A DNA stretch of 53,390 nt from Erythrobacter sp. (GTDB lineage Bacteria > Pseudomonadota > Alphaproteobacteria > Sphingomonadales > Sphingomonadaceae), in the NCBI GenBank assembly GCA_024642565.1, contig JAHEAV010000008.1:50246-103635 (forward strand), in the 5' to 3' direction. The notes under the pieces are model-generated. The model worked only from the letters and a program-made list of their open reading frames with translations, was not told where the DNA came from and did no database searches. The translations under genes were made by a program, and so were the position numbers. Position 1 is the stretch's first letter. Every line of letters starts with the position of its first letter. This document shows positions 26,665 to 35,689 of this stretch, piece by piece.

Positions 26665-27513
26665 ATGCTGATCGCGCAGATGACCGATATCCACATCGGC
26701 TTTGATCCCGATGCCAAGCCGGAAGAGCTGAACCGCACCCGGTTTCGCGCGACCCTTGACCGGGTTGTGAACGGACCCAATCCGGTTGATCTGCTGGTGC
26801 TTTCGGGCGATCTCACCGATCGCGGCGACCGCGACAGTTTCGAAAAGACTGCCGCCTTGCTCACCGGCTGCGAATTTCCGATCTATCCGATGGTCGGCAA
26901 TCACGACACGCGCGAGGAATTGCTCCACGCCTTTCCCGATACGCCCAGCGAAGGCGGCTTTGTCCATTATGCCATCGAACGTGACGGGCTGCGGATCATC
27001 TTTCTCGATACGCTTGAACCCGGCCGGCATGGCGGCGCGTTTTGCGCCAAACGGCACGATTGGCTGCGGGCCGAACTCGCCGCGCATCCCGATACGCCGA
27101 CGCTGATTTTCATGCATCATCCGCCAGTGGTTGCCGGCATCGGCTGGATGGACCCGGGTGAAGGCGAAGACTGGATGCTGCGCTTTGGGGAGGCGGTTGC
27201 TGGGCAGGACCAGATCCTGGCAATCCATTGCGGGCATCTGCACCGGCCAATCCACACCCGTTTTCACGGTATTCCCTTGTCCGTGACCCCATCGGTTGCC
27301 CCGCTGGTGGCGATGGACCTGCGCGCAATCGATCCGGATCAACCCGATGGCCGGGACCTGATCACCACCGAACCGGCGACCTATGCCCTCCACCGCTGGG
27401 ACGGCGAAAATCTGGTGACCCATTACGAAGCAGTCCACGATTGGCACGTGCTGGCTTCCTATACAGACGGCCTCCAACCGATGATCCGGGATATGTTTGC
27501 AGAGCGGCAGTAG
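26665..27513 (+). CDS. Metallophosphoesterase, CpdA/GpdQ-like class III cyclic-nucleotide phosphodiesterase
   Basis: 282 residues, the CpdA length. The dinuclear-metal signature is complete: D8 and H10 in MTDIHIG, D49 in SGDLTDRGDR, N79 and H80 in VGNHD, the FMHHPPV histidines at 151-152, and H191/H193 in HCGHLHRP. This pattern is shared by 3',5'-cAMP phosphodiesterase CpdA and glycerophosphodiesterase GpdQ. The gene lies 39 bp after the FHA-decaheme cytochrome on the same strand. In a locus that also encodes a nucleotide cyclase and a cNMP-binding oxidoreductase, a role in destroying the cyclic nucleotide is the best guess. A glycerophosphodiester substrate is the main alternative. Confidence 0.84.
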   Translation: MLIAQMTDIHIGFDPDAKPEELNRTRFRATLDRVVNGPNPVDLLVLSGDLTDRGDRDSFEKTAALLTGCEFPIYPMVGNHDTREELLHAFPDTPSEGGFVHYAIERDGLRIIFLDTLEPGRHGGAFCAKRHDWLRAELAAHPDTPTLIFMHHPPVVAGIGWMDPGEGEDWMLRFGEAVAGQDQILAIHCGHLHRPIHTRFHGIPLSVTPSVAPLVAMDLRAIDPDQPDGRDLITTEPATYALHRWDGENLVTHYEAVHDWHVLASYTDGLQPMIRDMFAERQ

Positions 27514-27549
27514 AGGTCAATAAGATCGCCTGAGATCGCGCGATGGGGT

Positions 27550-27681
27550 TCACTTGTCGTCTGGTTTCGCTTTGATCGTTGCCTGCAAGCCCAGAACGCC
27601 AAAGACCTCCAGCAAAAACATCAGACCATCGGCAAACCCGCCAAGATCAAGGCGCAAAGCACCATAGCTGATAAATAGCTG
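27550..27681 (-). pseudogene. Possible remnant of a hydrophobic protein C-terminus
   Basis: A 43-codon stretch, open after a TAA at 27682-27684 and ending TGA at 27550, reads like real protein (ISYGALRLDLGGFADGL, then LEVFGVLGLQ, ending KAKPDDK). It lacks a start with a ribosome-binding site. A GAGGAG lies just upstream in another frame. This may be the tail of a decayed or frameshifted gene; no family is recognised. Confidence 0.25.
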
Positions 27682-27705
27682 TTAATGACAAACTATACTC
27701 CTCAA

Positions 27706-27783
27706 CTACAGATACTGACCAATCCTTCCCTTGTTGAAGAATTTCTTGATTATCAACACCAAGGCCGCAACTAGGCCGCCCAT
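27706..27783 (-). CDS. Candidate 25-residue single-helix peptide directly after the decaheme gene
   Basis: The ATG at 27783 abuts the TAG stop of the decaheme gene (TAGATG), with GGAAGG just before the stop as a possible ribosome-binding site. The peptide starts MGGLVAALVLIIKKFF and is a short hydrophobic helix followed by a basic tail. Coupled single-helix subunits of this sort exist in other respiratory complexes, but a 25-codon frame may be chance. Confidence is low. Confidence 0.25.
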   Translation of the reverse strand: MGGLVAALVLIIKKFFNKGRIGQYL

Positions 27784-30700
27784 CTACCTTCCGTCTTTCC
27801 AGGGGCCGCCAACCCAGGCCTTCATGTCGGGCGTGTCGCTGACCTTCCACGGAATGCCGCCGCTGGTGAGGAATAATTTCTCCATTTCGGGGCGGGTGAA
27901 GGGGCGGGAACCCAGCCGGCCAAACACCGCGATCTGGCCCCCGGTTTCATCGACCCCGCGGTCCCGGTCGAGGCCCTTGGACATGGCCAAGGCCGGACTT
28001 GGCGTCTTGACCCAGGCAATCAGTTCCGGCTTGGGCGCCGGACTGAATCCGTAAAAATTGGGCTGGCTGGACGGGCTGGTCAATTGCAGCACCTTCATCC
28101 CGTTCACCCCATCGGCAACGTAAGCAAAGAGCGAAGCGTTGGTGGAACCAACCACCACATCTTCCGCATCGTTAAGCTGCCCGTCAAACGTCACCCGCTG
28201 ATAGATTTTCGGCGCGGCGGGGTTTTTGACATCAAGGATCACCAAGCCATCAGACTTTGCCGCGACATAGGCATAAGTGCGCGCAACATAGAGACGCCGT
28301 GCATCGGTCAGGGCCACGGTGCCAGAAGGCACAGCGACAGGATTGCGCAGATCGGTGACGTCGAACAGTTTTATCCCGTCCGCGTCCGTGACCCAGAGAT
28401 AACGGAACTGGATCGCGGACGCCCGCGCATCCTTCAAATCGCGGACGGCAACAAGCCGTGGTTGCAGTGGATCGCGAAGATCAACCACCACCAGCCCGCG
28501 CCGGGCCGTAATATACGCAACCTCGCCCGCCAGAACGATATGCCGCGCCCCATCAAGGACACCGTCAGGGTTCCAGGTGACCGCCCGGCTCAGCTTGTTG
28601 TTGCGAAACTCACCATCGGCCATGGTCAGGATATCGACCATGATCAGCCCTTCTTCCGCATCGGTAACAGCGGCATAGGAATAGATCGGCAAGAACGGCT
28701 GTTCCTGGTTCATTTCCCGCATTGCTGCGGTGTTGCGCAGGGGATTGATCGGTTGGTTGGTGGCCAATGCCATGCAGGTGGCGTTCTTGCTGCCGACATG
28801 TGTATCATGACCAAGCGGCGAGAACGGAGCACTTAAAATCCGTTCGGAAAAGCCCTTGTTGGCAATCGCTGCCACGTCATAGACGCGAAAGCCGCCCTTG
28901 CCTTCGGCAACGAACATATATTCACCGCGCAATTGCAGGCAGCCGACCCGATCGGAAGTCCCTTCGTGGACATTGGCAAATTCCTCCATCGCATGGGTTT
29001 CGCCAGACAGGTTGCGATCGAACGCCTTGCCGCGGGTCCAGTTCTTCAATTCACGGCCATTGTCCTCCACAAACTGGCGGTAATAATCGGGGTAGGCATA
29101 TTTCTGGAGGTATGAGCCAAGCACAGCTTGCGGTTCATCCCATTCTGTGACCCGCACGGCCTCGAAGCCGCGTTCAAGCCCGGTCCAGGCGTTCATCCCG
29201 ACGAAATTGACGTAATTGGTGCCAAGCAACAGCAACTGCGACATGATCGCATTATTATCGTCCTTGTCCGACAGATGGCAGTCGCTGCAGGTCTTGGTTT
29301 CGGTCGTCCGCACCGTATGCGGGAAATGCGGCGCGAAGGCCTGGCTGGAAAAGCCCGCAGCACTGATCGGTGGCTGCTGGATATAGATCCGTTCGCGATT
29401 GATGTTGGTTGAAGACAATACCAACGCCGAAGTCGAACGAACCGGCGCAACCTGATTGCCCTTGGTCGTCTGGTGTTTGCCCAGCTGGAACATTTCGTCA
29501 CGGGCAACCTGCGGGTTGTAGGTCGCGAAATTGCGGGTTTCCTCGTTTTCGTAATGATGGTCCTTGGTCTTCCAGTTCGCCTCGATCGGCAAATGGCAAC
29601 CGCCGCAGCTGGTGGTCCAACTCAGATGGCAGGTGAAACAGGCCATTTCGGGATCGCGGTGCGCGCGGTCACCTTCGGCCACGCCGGTCCCGAATTCAAA
29701 CTTGCCCGTTTCCGCTCCGGCCTTGCTCATTAACTTCGCGCGGGCCGATTTGGCGTTGAAATAGGGTGACGTGGGATCAACGCTGTCCTTGGTGAGATGC
29801 ATGACCCATTCCAGCTTGGGATCAACGATTGATCGCTGGATCAACTGTTGCCGCCCATTTGGGCCGGGCATCCATTCAAAGCGGCGCTGGCCATCGGGAT
29901 TGCGCAGCAAGGCCAGATTGTTGCCCCTTGGCGGAGCGGCCGGGCCACTGGTCAGCAGGGTCGGGTAATCATCGGCCGTGCCATGGCAATCCTTGCACCC
30001 GATCTCGATCGCATTGGCGACTTCACCATAGATCATTCCGTTGCCGTGGCTGTCCTGCGCGAAATGGCAATCGGCACATTGCAGGCCCTTTTCCGCGTGA
30101 ATATCCATCATATGGACCGCTTTGCCCGGATTGGTTCCGACATCGACGAACTGGCCTTCGCCTTCCTTGCGGAATTTTTCGGGATCGTCATTGCTAACCG
30201 TATTGCCGGCGGCATCCAGCAAATTGCCTTCGCGGTCGCGCTTGAAGATCGCACGGAAATTCCACCCGTGGCCGTGATAATCGGCGAATTGCGTGTCCTT
30301 CAGATCCTTGTTGAGATCATAGACATTGCGGACGAAATCGAGATCCGCCCATTTGCCCTTGGGCGCGGCGCCTTCAGGGTTGCGGTCCAGAACATGGCGC
30401 ACCTCTTCGGCGGTCGGGTATTTCTGCTTTTCCGGCCACATGGCCGGCGCATCGCTTTCATAATCCCACATCGTGTAACCGAGGTAGGAATTCAGAAAAA
30501 TATTGGGCTGGTGCATGTGGCAATTCATGCATTGCGCCGTCGGGATGGAGCGGGTGAAGATATGGCGCAGCGGGTGCCCCTTTTCCTTCATCGGCCCTTT
30601 CTGATCGTGTTCGCCGCCATGCCCATCACTCTGATGATCACCAGGTTCCTTCAAGGCCCCGTGACCCGATCCGTGGTCATCATCATGCCCGGGCTCCAGC

Positions 30701-31833
30701 TTGTCCGCGATGGTCGGGTCGACCGTGATCGACTGCCCATCCCGCCCATATTGGGCATAGGTCAGGGAATGGCGGGGTTCGCGGTCGTTGGCGTAGATGA
30801 CATGGCAGGCGGCGCAGCCGGAATGGCGGAAATCACCCGGCTGGTCATTCGTGCCCATGAACCAGAGAAACGGATCGTTCAGCCGCGTCTTGTGGATGTT
30901 CAGCACCGGGATCGCTACCCGCAGGCCCGTGGCCGGCCCGCGGTTCGACTGCTTGAGATCCGGCCGCCCCGGTTCTTCCAGCCGCTGGATGCTGCCGGTC
31001 GGGTTGGGCAAACCCACTTCGGGGAACTGGGTGTTGATATTGCGCCCGCCGCGTTCGAACACGCGGAAGATATCGGCAGGCGGGGTCACTTGCCATGCTG
31101 GCAGCGGGTAGAGTTCGGCCAAGGCACCGCGGGCTTTCTGCCGGTCGGTCAAAGTGCCGGGCTCATCCCCCGGTGAAACCAACTTCGCAGGCAGGCCATC
31201 GCGGGTAAAACTCTCCCCGAACACATAATTTTTGTAGGGCGCTATCCCGTTATTGTAAGACGCACCGCCCCACAGCATCGCGCCGGTTGCCATGATCGAA
31301 CGTTCACCCGCAACAATCGTGTCCATGTGACATGATCCGCAGGCCTCGCGCACAATCCGGTAATCGCTGGGGTTAACGAAGCGGACGAATTCCGGGCTTT
31401 CCTTGTTAAGCAGCGTATAACTGCGCTTGGGATTGGCCGACGATGGATAGTGCCAGCTTTCCGGCAAAGTCGGCAGGACATGCGCCGCATCGCGCGCCGC
31501 GACATAGGCGGCGGCATCATGCGCCAGTTCGGAATTACCGACAATTGCCGGATTGCCGCCGTGGCAATCGGTGCAGCCCAGCCGCACCGCCGGCGTCGCG
31601 TGCATTGTCGGCGCATCGCTGCGGACATGGCAGGATGTGCAGCCATCAGACTTCGCCATCATTTGCGCGACCGTCTGCTGCGCGGGCGCTGGCGGTGCCA
31701 GCACGCCGGCTGCCACATAGTCCCGTTTGACCGGCTTTTCGCCTTCCGATGCGCGCAAATTTTGCCCCAGCATCATCGCCGCCACAGCTGCCAGCATTGC
31801 GCACCAGAACAGAAAGGATCGGATCATCGGCAT
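27784..31833 (-). CDS. Exported decaheme cytochrome c with C-terminal LVIVD beta-propeller
   Basis: 1349 residues. The N-terminus is a signal peptide (MPMIRS, hydrophobic to about residue 22). Ten CXXCH sites start at residues 65, 87, 165, 340, 435, 586, 613, 732, 743 and 849, widely spaced as in large extracellular or periplasmic cytochromes. Residues 382-410 are a His/Asp/Gly-rich insert (GHDDDHGSGHG), a possible metal-binding loop. From about 965 to 1280 there are LVIVD-type repeats, each with a hydrophobic YVA strand then GLVVVDLRDP, GIKLFDVTDL or GLVILDVKNP, expected to fold as a beta-propeller. No lipobox is seen. Its start overlaps the stop of the outer-membrane-protein gene (ATGA), so the two are made together. 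It may be the terminal electron donor or acceptor on or near the outer membrane; substrate unknown. Confidence 0.88.
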   Translation of the reverse strand: MPMIRSFLFWCAMLAAVAAMMLGQNLRASEGEKPVKRDYVAAGVLAPPAPAQQTVAQMMAKSDGCTSCHVRSDAPTMHATPAVRLGCTDCHGGNPAIVGNSELAHDAAAYVAARDAAHVLPTLPESWHYPSSANPKRSYTLLNKESPEFVRFVNPSDYRIVREACGSCHMDTIVAGERSIMATGAMLWGGASYNNGIAPYKNYVFGESFTRDGLPAKLVSPGDEPGTLTDRQKARGALAELYPLPAWQVTPPADIFRVFERGGRNINTQFPEVGLPNPTGSIQRLEEPGRPDLKQSNRGPATGLRVAIPVLNIHKTRLNDPFLWFMGTNDQPGDFRHSGCAACHVIYANDREPRHSLTYAQYGRDGQSITVDPTIADKLEPGHDDDHGSGHGALKEPGDHQSDGHGGEHDQKGPMKEKGHPLRHIFTRSIPTAQCMNCHMHQPNIFLNSYLGYTMWDYESDAPAMWPEKQKYPTAEEVRHVLDRNPEGAAPKGKWADLDFVRNVYDLNKDLKDTQFADYHGHGWNFRAIFKRDREGNLLDAAGNTVSNDDPEKFRKEGEGQFVDVGTNPGKAVHMMDIHAEKGLQCADCHFAQDSHGNGMIYGEVANAIEIGCKDCHGTADDYPTLLTSGPAAPPRGNNLALLRNPDGQRRFEWMPGPNGRQQLIQRSIVDPKLEWVMHLTKDSVDPTSPYFNAKSARAKLMSKAGAETGKFEFGTGVAEGDRAHRDPEMACFTCHLSWTTSCGGCHLPIEANWKTKDHHYENEETRNFATYNPQVARDEMFQLGKHQTTKGNQVAPVRSTSALVLSSTNINRERIYIQQPPISAAGFSSQAFAPHFPHTVRTTETKTCSDCHLSDKDDNNAIMSQLLLLGTNYVNFVGMNAWTGLERGFEAVRVTEWDEPQAVLGSYLQKYAYPDYYRQFVEDNGRELKNWTRGKAFDRNLSGETHAMEEFANVHEGTSDRVGCLQLRGEYMFVAEGKGGFRVYDVAAIANKGFSERILSAPFSPLGHDTHVGSKNATCMALATNQPINPLRNTAAMREMNQEQPFLPIYSYAAVTDAEEGLIMVDILTMADGEFRNNKLSRAVTWNPDGVLDGARHIVLAGEVAYITARRGLVVVDLRDPLQPRLVAVRDLKDARASAIQFRYLWVTDADGIKLFDVTDLRNPVAVPSGTVALTDARRLYVARTYAYVAAKSDGLVILDVKNPAAPKIYQRVTFDGQLNDAEDVVVGSTNASLFAYVADGVNGMKVLQLTSPSSQPNFYGFSPAPKPELIAWVKTPSPALAMSKGLDRDRGVDETGGQIAVFGRLGSRPFTRPEMEKLFLTSGGIPWKVSDTPDMKAWVGGPWKDGR

Positions 31834-33689
31834 CAGTAGGACACGATCACATTGGCGAGGACGGAATAGTACGTGCTGTTCTGCCCGAGATTGTCGAACA
31901 GGTCACGAAAACCGCTGCCCGATACAAGTGTTGCGGCGCTGAGGCGCATGACAATGTTCTGGGTCGCCTTGGGCCGCCAGATCGCAGCCGCGCTGAGATC
32001 CCAGCCGATATCATTGGGAATGCTCCCTTCATTGCGCAGGACCTGAATCGCGGTGGTATCTTCAAACCATAGGTGATTGGCGTTGGCTGACACGCGCAAT
32101 TCCGGTGACAAGTCGAAATCGCCCCCTGCCCCGGCCAAAATCGTGCCCGGATTGTTGAAATTGCTTTGTCCCTGCTCTTTCGAAGAACGCAGCGAGTTGA
32201 GTATCCCGTTGCGGCCGTTTACGGAAATGACCCGGCCACCGCCCGCAAAGGGGATCGTCTGGCGGATCCAGTAGGACGTATCGGCGCCGGCAAAGACCGG
32301 GTTTTCGAACACCGCATCATATCCGCTTTCGGTATCATCATAAGGGTCGCCATCGCCGCTGGCCCATGCGCCCGAGAGGCGAAAGCGCATCCAGTCGTGA
32401 TCGTAACTGGCTTCGGCAGCAGCGAAGAAGGCGCGGATCTTGGCTGGTCGATCGGTGAAGAAGCTGTTGCGGTCTTCCCCCAGGGCGGCATAGGTGCTGG
32501 CGGTCAGATTGACCCGTCCGACGCGCCCGTCCGCATTATAGCCCAGATAGACCACATCATATTCGCGCCCGCGCAGAGTGCCCAGCAAGGCGGGCCGTAC
32601 CGGGAAACCATTATCGTCGATCTGGACATCGTTCCTTTCGCGGTTGCGGTTATAGGCGACCGTTATCTGGCTGGTCAGTGCCGGAATCAGGAAATCCTGG
32701 CGATAGGCATTGGCCACAAACAGAAAGTCTTTGCGCGGGGTCTGCAGCACCGCGTTGAGGCCCGAATTGGTATCCTTCTCCAGCCGCCAGAATGCCGCGA
32801 GATTATACTGGAAGCGGTTGTTGTCACGCGTACCGAAGAACCGCACGCCCAGCTGCTGGTCCTGGAACAGGAAACCGCGAAAATCGGCCTGAAATGGCTG
32901 AATACCCACCCGAACGGAATCGAAATCGAACCGTTCGGAGGTGTTGCGCAGGTGATAATCGATAAAAAGTTCCTGCACGCCCACAAAATGGTCGAGCCGG
33001 TGTGACGGTTTCGATGGTTCGACAAACAGTACGCGCTTTTCGGGAACATCGACATAGTTCAGGTTGAACGCCACCGTGGCGCGATATTCGATATTGGGCG
33101 GCTTGTAGGCCGTGCTTCCCTTGAGCAGCGCCGCGCCAAGGATGAAGGTTTGCGACGCGACAATGCTGGCCGTGTTGCCGAACACATCCAGACGGTCAGG
33201 GTCCTGCGTGGTCTGCACCCCCACGGGTATCGGAAATGTGCGCGGTTCCAGCACCGTATCGCTGACCGCATTGGCGATGAAGAACCAGTCATCGCCCTTG
33301 ATCGGCAGCCACGGCACTTTTTCCCGGTTGATTGGCCGGTCGCCCTTGTAAGTATTCTGGTTATACGGATCGAACCAGCGTTCCTTGACCAGCCCGAGCG
33401 ACTGGATCAGCCGCCAGCGATCCGGAATCGGGATTTGATCGATGGGAAAGGCTTCCGGCGGCGGTGCGCGCAAGGCACCTTCGTTGCGCTGGACCAACAG
33501 GTCGGGCAAATCGCCGACATAGCCGGGGCGGCGGCGGCCATCGATCACTTCATTATCAACCGGCGGGATATCGTCATCGCCCGTTTCGGGTGCCTCCACC
33601 TGGGTCGGCGGAACCGGGGTGGGTAACTGCCGCGTTTCAGCCGGCGGAATGGATTGCAGGATCAGCGGCAGGAAGAGCGCGGGCGACAT
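31833..33689 (-). CDS. Outer-membrane beta-barrel protein of the multiheme locus
   Basis: 618 residues. The ATG at 33689 overlaps the stop of the lipoprotein gene and gives a short signal-like start (MSPALFLPLILQ); an upstream in-frame start at 33746 lies inside the previous gene and is less likely. After a Pro-rich linker (to about 50), the sequence has many alternating strands with aromatic girdles and ends VLANVIVSY, a typical C-terminal aromatic strand of an outer-membrane barrel. A conserved-looking block DPYNQNTYKGDRPIN lies near residue 115. The RIGHT-hand neighbour encodes a surface-type lipoprotein and the left one a decaheme cytochrome, so a porin-like sheath for a cytochrome conduit is a fair inference. 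It does not look like MtrB by eye. Confidence 0.75.
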   Translation of the reverse strand: MSPALFLPLILQSIPPAETRQLPTPVPPTQVEAPETGDDDIPPVDNEVIDGRRRPGYVGDLPDLLVQRNEGALRAPPPEAFPIDQIPIPDRWRLIQSLGLVKERWFDPYNQNTYKGDRPINREKVPWLPIKGDDWFFIANAVSDTVLEPRTFPIPVGVQTTQDPDRLDVFGNTASIVASQTFILGAALLKGSTAYKPPNIEYRATVAFNLNYVDVPEKRVLFVEPSKPSHRLDHFVGVQELFIDYHLRNTSERFDFDSVRVGIQPFQADFRGFLFQDQQLGVRFFGTRDNNRFQYNLAAFWRLEKDTNSGLNAVLQTPRKDFLFVANAYRQDFLIPALTSQITVAYNRNRERNDVQIDDNGFPVRPALLGTLRGREYDVVYLGYNADGRVGRVNLTASTYAALGEDRNSFFTDRPAKIRAFFAAAEASYDHDWMRFRLSGAWASGDGDPYDDTESGYDAVFENPVFAGADTSYWIRQTIPFAGGGRVISVNGRNGILNSLRSSKEQGQSNFNNPGTILAGAGGDFDLSPELRVSANANHLWFEDTTAIQVLRNEGSIPNDIGWDLSAAAIWRPKATQNIVMRLSAATLVSGSGFRDLFDNLGQNSTYYSVLANVIVSY

Positions 33690-35689
33690 CACAGCCCCTC
33701 GCAGACATTTTGCGCGGCACTGTCGAGGAACGGAGCAAAAGGGCAACTGACATAGCGCAGCCGCACCAGGCGGCCATTCACATTGACCTGGATCCGGTCA
33801 GCGCGGATCGCCGGTGCGGCATTGCCGATGCCGCCAACCCGCAAACCGGCATTATGCAAACCCAGAAAGCTGACCATATCATCCTGGTCAATCCCGTCAC
33901 CCGATACGCCAATCCCTCCGACCAGCACATTACCGCGATAGATCGGCACCGAACCGGGGAATATCTGAATGCCATTGGCGATCCGCTTCGTCCCGGTTGG
34001 CGCATCGGGCAGCTGCGTGCAGCCAACCGGCGTATCCGCGCTTGCCCCTCCGCTCGCCACATAGGCAAGATGGGTGACAATATCGGGTGCCACCAGATCG
34101 GTCTGAAGCCCCACGGCGAAAGGGCTGAACAATTCTGGCTGGGCGACGGAGAAGGGGCCGGAAAGCGGGCCGATCTCCCCATCGGGGAAATAGGGACGTG
34201 ACAGGTTCCCGCCCGACCGGTCGGCAAAGGCAAAGCCCCCTGTCAGCGCGTTTGGATCACCCAGAAAACTGCGCACCCGTGCCACATATGCGGGAATATT
34301 CGTCAGGCCCGGCACAATGGGGGCCGCAAGCAATTGCGCGGCGGCTGTGGTGCTGGAGAAGAAGGTTGCCGTGCGCGCTTTCTGCAAGGATACATCCGTA
34401 CCGAAAATCGGGCCGTCGGGCGAACGCACCAGGCCCAATATCTGGCCATTGGTATCAACCAGGCTGACCGACGCCTGCATCCGACTGTCGAGCGGGCGGC
34501 GGATCTGTGCGCGGGCGCGGGACAAGACAGTAAAGGCTTCTTCCAGGATCGCGCGGACTTCGCTGGCGGTCAGCGGCTGGGCCACGCTGCCCGCATCGGT
34601 GCCGCCCCGGATCGGATAGCGGTTATTGCCCGCACCATCGGTCAGCACAAAGGCATCCGGATTGGTGAATTCGGTCGTCTTGCTGGCCCGTATGCCAGAA
34701 GCTTCGCTGCCATAGGCCGTGCCCGCCCTGAGCACGCCATCGGTGTAACCGGTCACCATAGCCAGTAAACCGCTGGTGCTGACCGTGGCGAAATTGGTGA
34801 CCAGAGGCGATAAATCGCCAGCCACCGCATCACTGTAGCGCAGCGTGGTGCCATCAACCGGAATCCGGTCTGCCAGGATTTCTACCGGCGGTGTGAAGCT
34901 CTGCGTACCGGCCAGCGCGATCGCTTCTTCGGCGCTGCTATCCCGATCAAGGATATTGGGATCGAAGCCATAGTCGCCATCTCCGACAACGCCGATCCCG
35001 CCCACGACCACGCCGTTCTTATAAAGCGGGAACCCGCCTGGATCAGCAGCAAGGCCAAGCGGAGAACGTTTCGGCCCGATAAAGGCACCGGCACCAGCAC
35101 CGGCAAAGCGCCGACTGAGATCGGAGCACGGCAATTGACTGAACTGCACGCCGAACAGAGGCCCACTTTCCAGCCCCACCGTCGTTGGCGCAGGGGGGAA
35201 ATGCTGCTGGACGATCTGGCTCGCCGTGCGAGTGGAAAATGCGTTGCCGCCGCTGGAAAGATAAGCGCCGGTAATAGCCTTGGCGATCGCTGCAGTGGTG
35301 CTCGGCACCATTGCCCCCTGCAGGCCGACTTCGCTGCCCGGCGCCGCCGAACCGCCAATCCGTTCGGCGCTGACCTTGGTCTGGGCTGGTGCATTGGTCA
35401 TGGCGAACACGGCAAGGACATTGCCGACGCGGTCGGTCACCGCGATGGTCGAAGGGAGATTGCGCGCGCGCGCTTCCCCCACAGCCTGCGCAAGAACCTG
35501 CTGCACATCGGCGGCTGACAGCGATTGTTGCGACGGCACAGCAAAGACACCGCCTGCCGGTGGAGGCGTAGGTGTCGGGGTGGAGCCGCCCGTGGGCGGA
35601 CCAAACCCGCCATTGTCACCGCCCCCGCAAGCGGCCAGCGCCAGAGCTCCGGCAAGGCAGAACAGTTTTCCGCCCCGGCGGCTGTTCAT
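33689..35689 (-). CDS. Lipoprotein with two GlcG/HbpS (DUF336) domains
   Basis: 666 residues. The first 21 residues form a lipoprotein signal ending LALAAC, with Cys21 as the lipidation site. A Gly/Pro/Thr-rich linker follows. Two copies of the GlcG/HbpS fold are seen, at about 55-300 and 385-640; each carries the family's turn motifs, GGFPLYKNG with GGIGVVGDG in the first and GSVPIYRGN with GGIGVSGDG in the second. HbpS of Streptomyces binds heme outside the cell, and other members are uncharacterised. Four or five cysteines (QLPCSDL, GCTQLP, VSCPF, NVCEGL) could form disulfides. It overlaps the pentaheme gene and the barrel gene by about 1-4 bp. A heme-, flavin- or substrate-binding accessory is possible. 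Confidence 0.78.
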   Translation of the reverse strand: MNSRRGGKLFCLAGALALAACGGGDNGGFGPPTGGSTPTPTPPPAGGVFAVPSQQSLSAADVQQVLAQAVGEARARNLPSTIAVTDRVGNVLAVFAMTNAPAQTKVSAERIGGSAAPGSEVGLQGAMVPSTTAAIAKAITGAYLSSGGNAFSTRTASQIVQQHFPPAPTTVGLESGPLFGVQFSQLPCSDLSRRFAGAGAGAFIGPKRSPLGLAADPGGFPLYKNGVVVGGIGVVGDGDYGFDPNILDRDSSAEEAIALAGTQSFTPPVEILADRIPVDGTTLRYSDAVAGDLSPLVTNFATVSTSGLLAMVTGYTDGVLRAGTAYGSEASGIRASKTTEFTNPDAFVLTDGAGNNRYPIRGGTDAGSVAQPLTASEVRAILEEAFTVLSRARAQIRRPLDSRMQASVSLVDTNGQILGLVRSPDGPIFGTDVSLQKARTATFFSSTTAAAQLLAAPIVPGLTNIPAYVARVRSFLGDPNALTGGFAFADRSGGNLSRPYFPDGEIGPLSGPFSVAQPELFSPFAVGLQTDLVAPDIVTHLAYVASGGASADTPVGCTQLPDAPTGTKRIANGIQIFPGSVPIYRGNVLVGGIGVSGDGIDQDDMVSFLGLHNAGLRVGGIGNAAPAIRADRIQVNVNGRLVRLRYVSCPFAPFLDSAAQNVCEGL

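Larger units (their letters stand above)
27514..27783. other. Convergent intergenic region with small-gene candidates
   Basis: 270 bp between the stops of the phosphodiesterase (+) and the large decaheme cytochrome (-). It is visibly more AT-rich than its surroundings in 27660-27760. Two short minus-strand frames are described separately. No strong terminator hairpin with a T-run is seen, although the two operons converge here. Confidence 0.4.
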
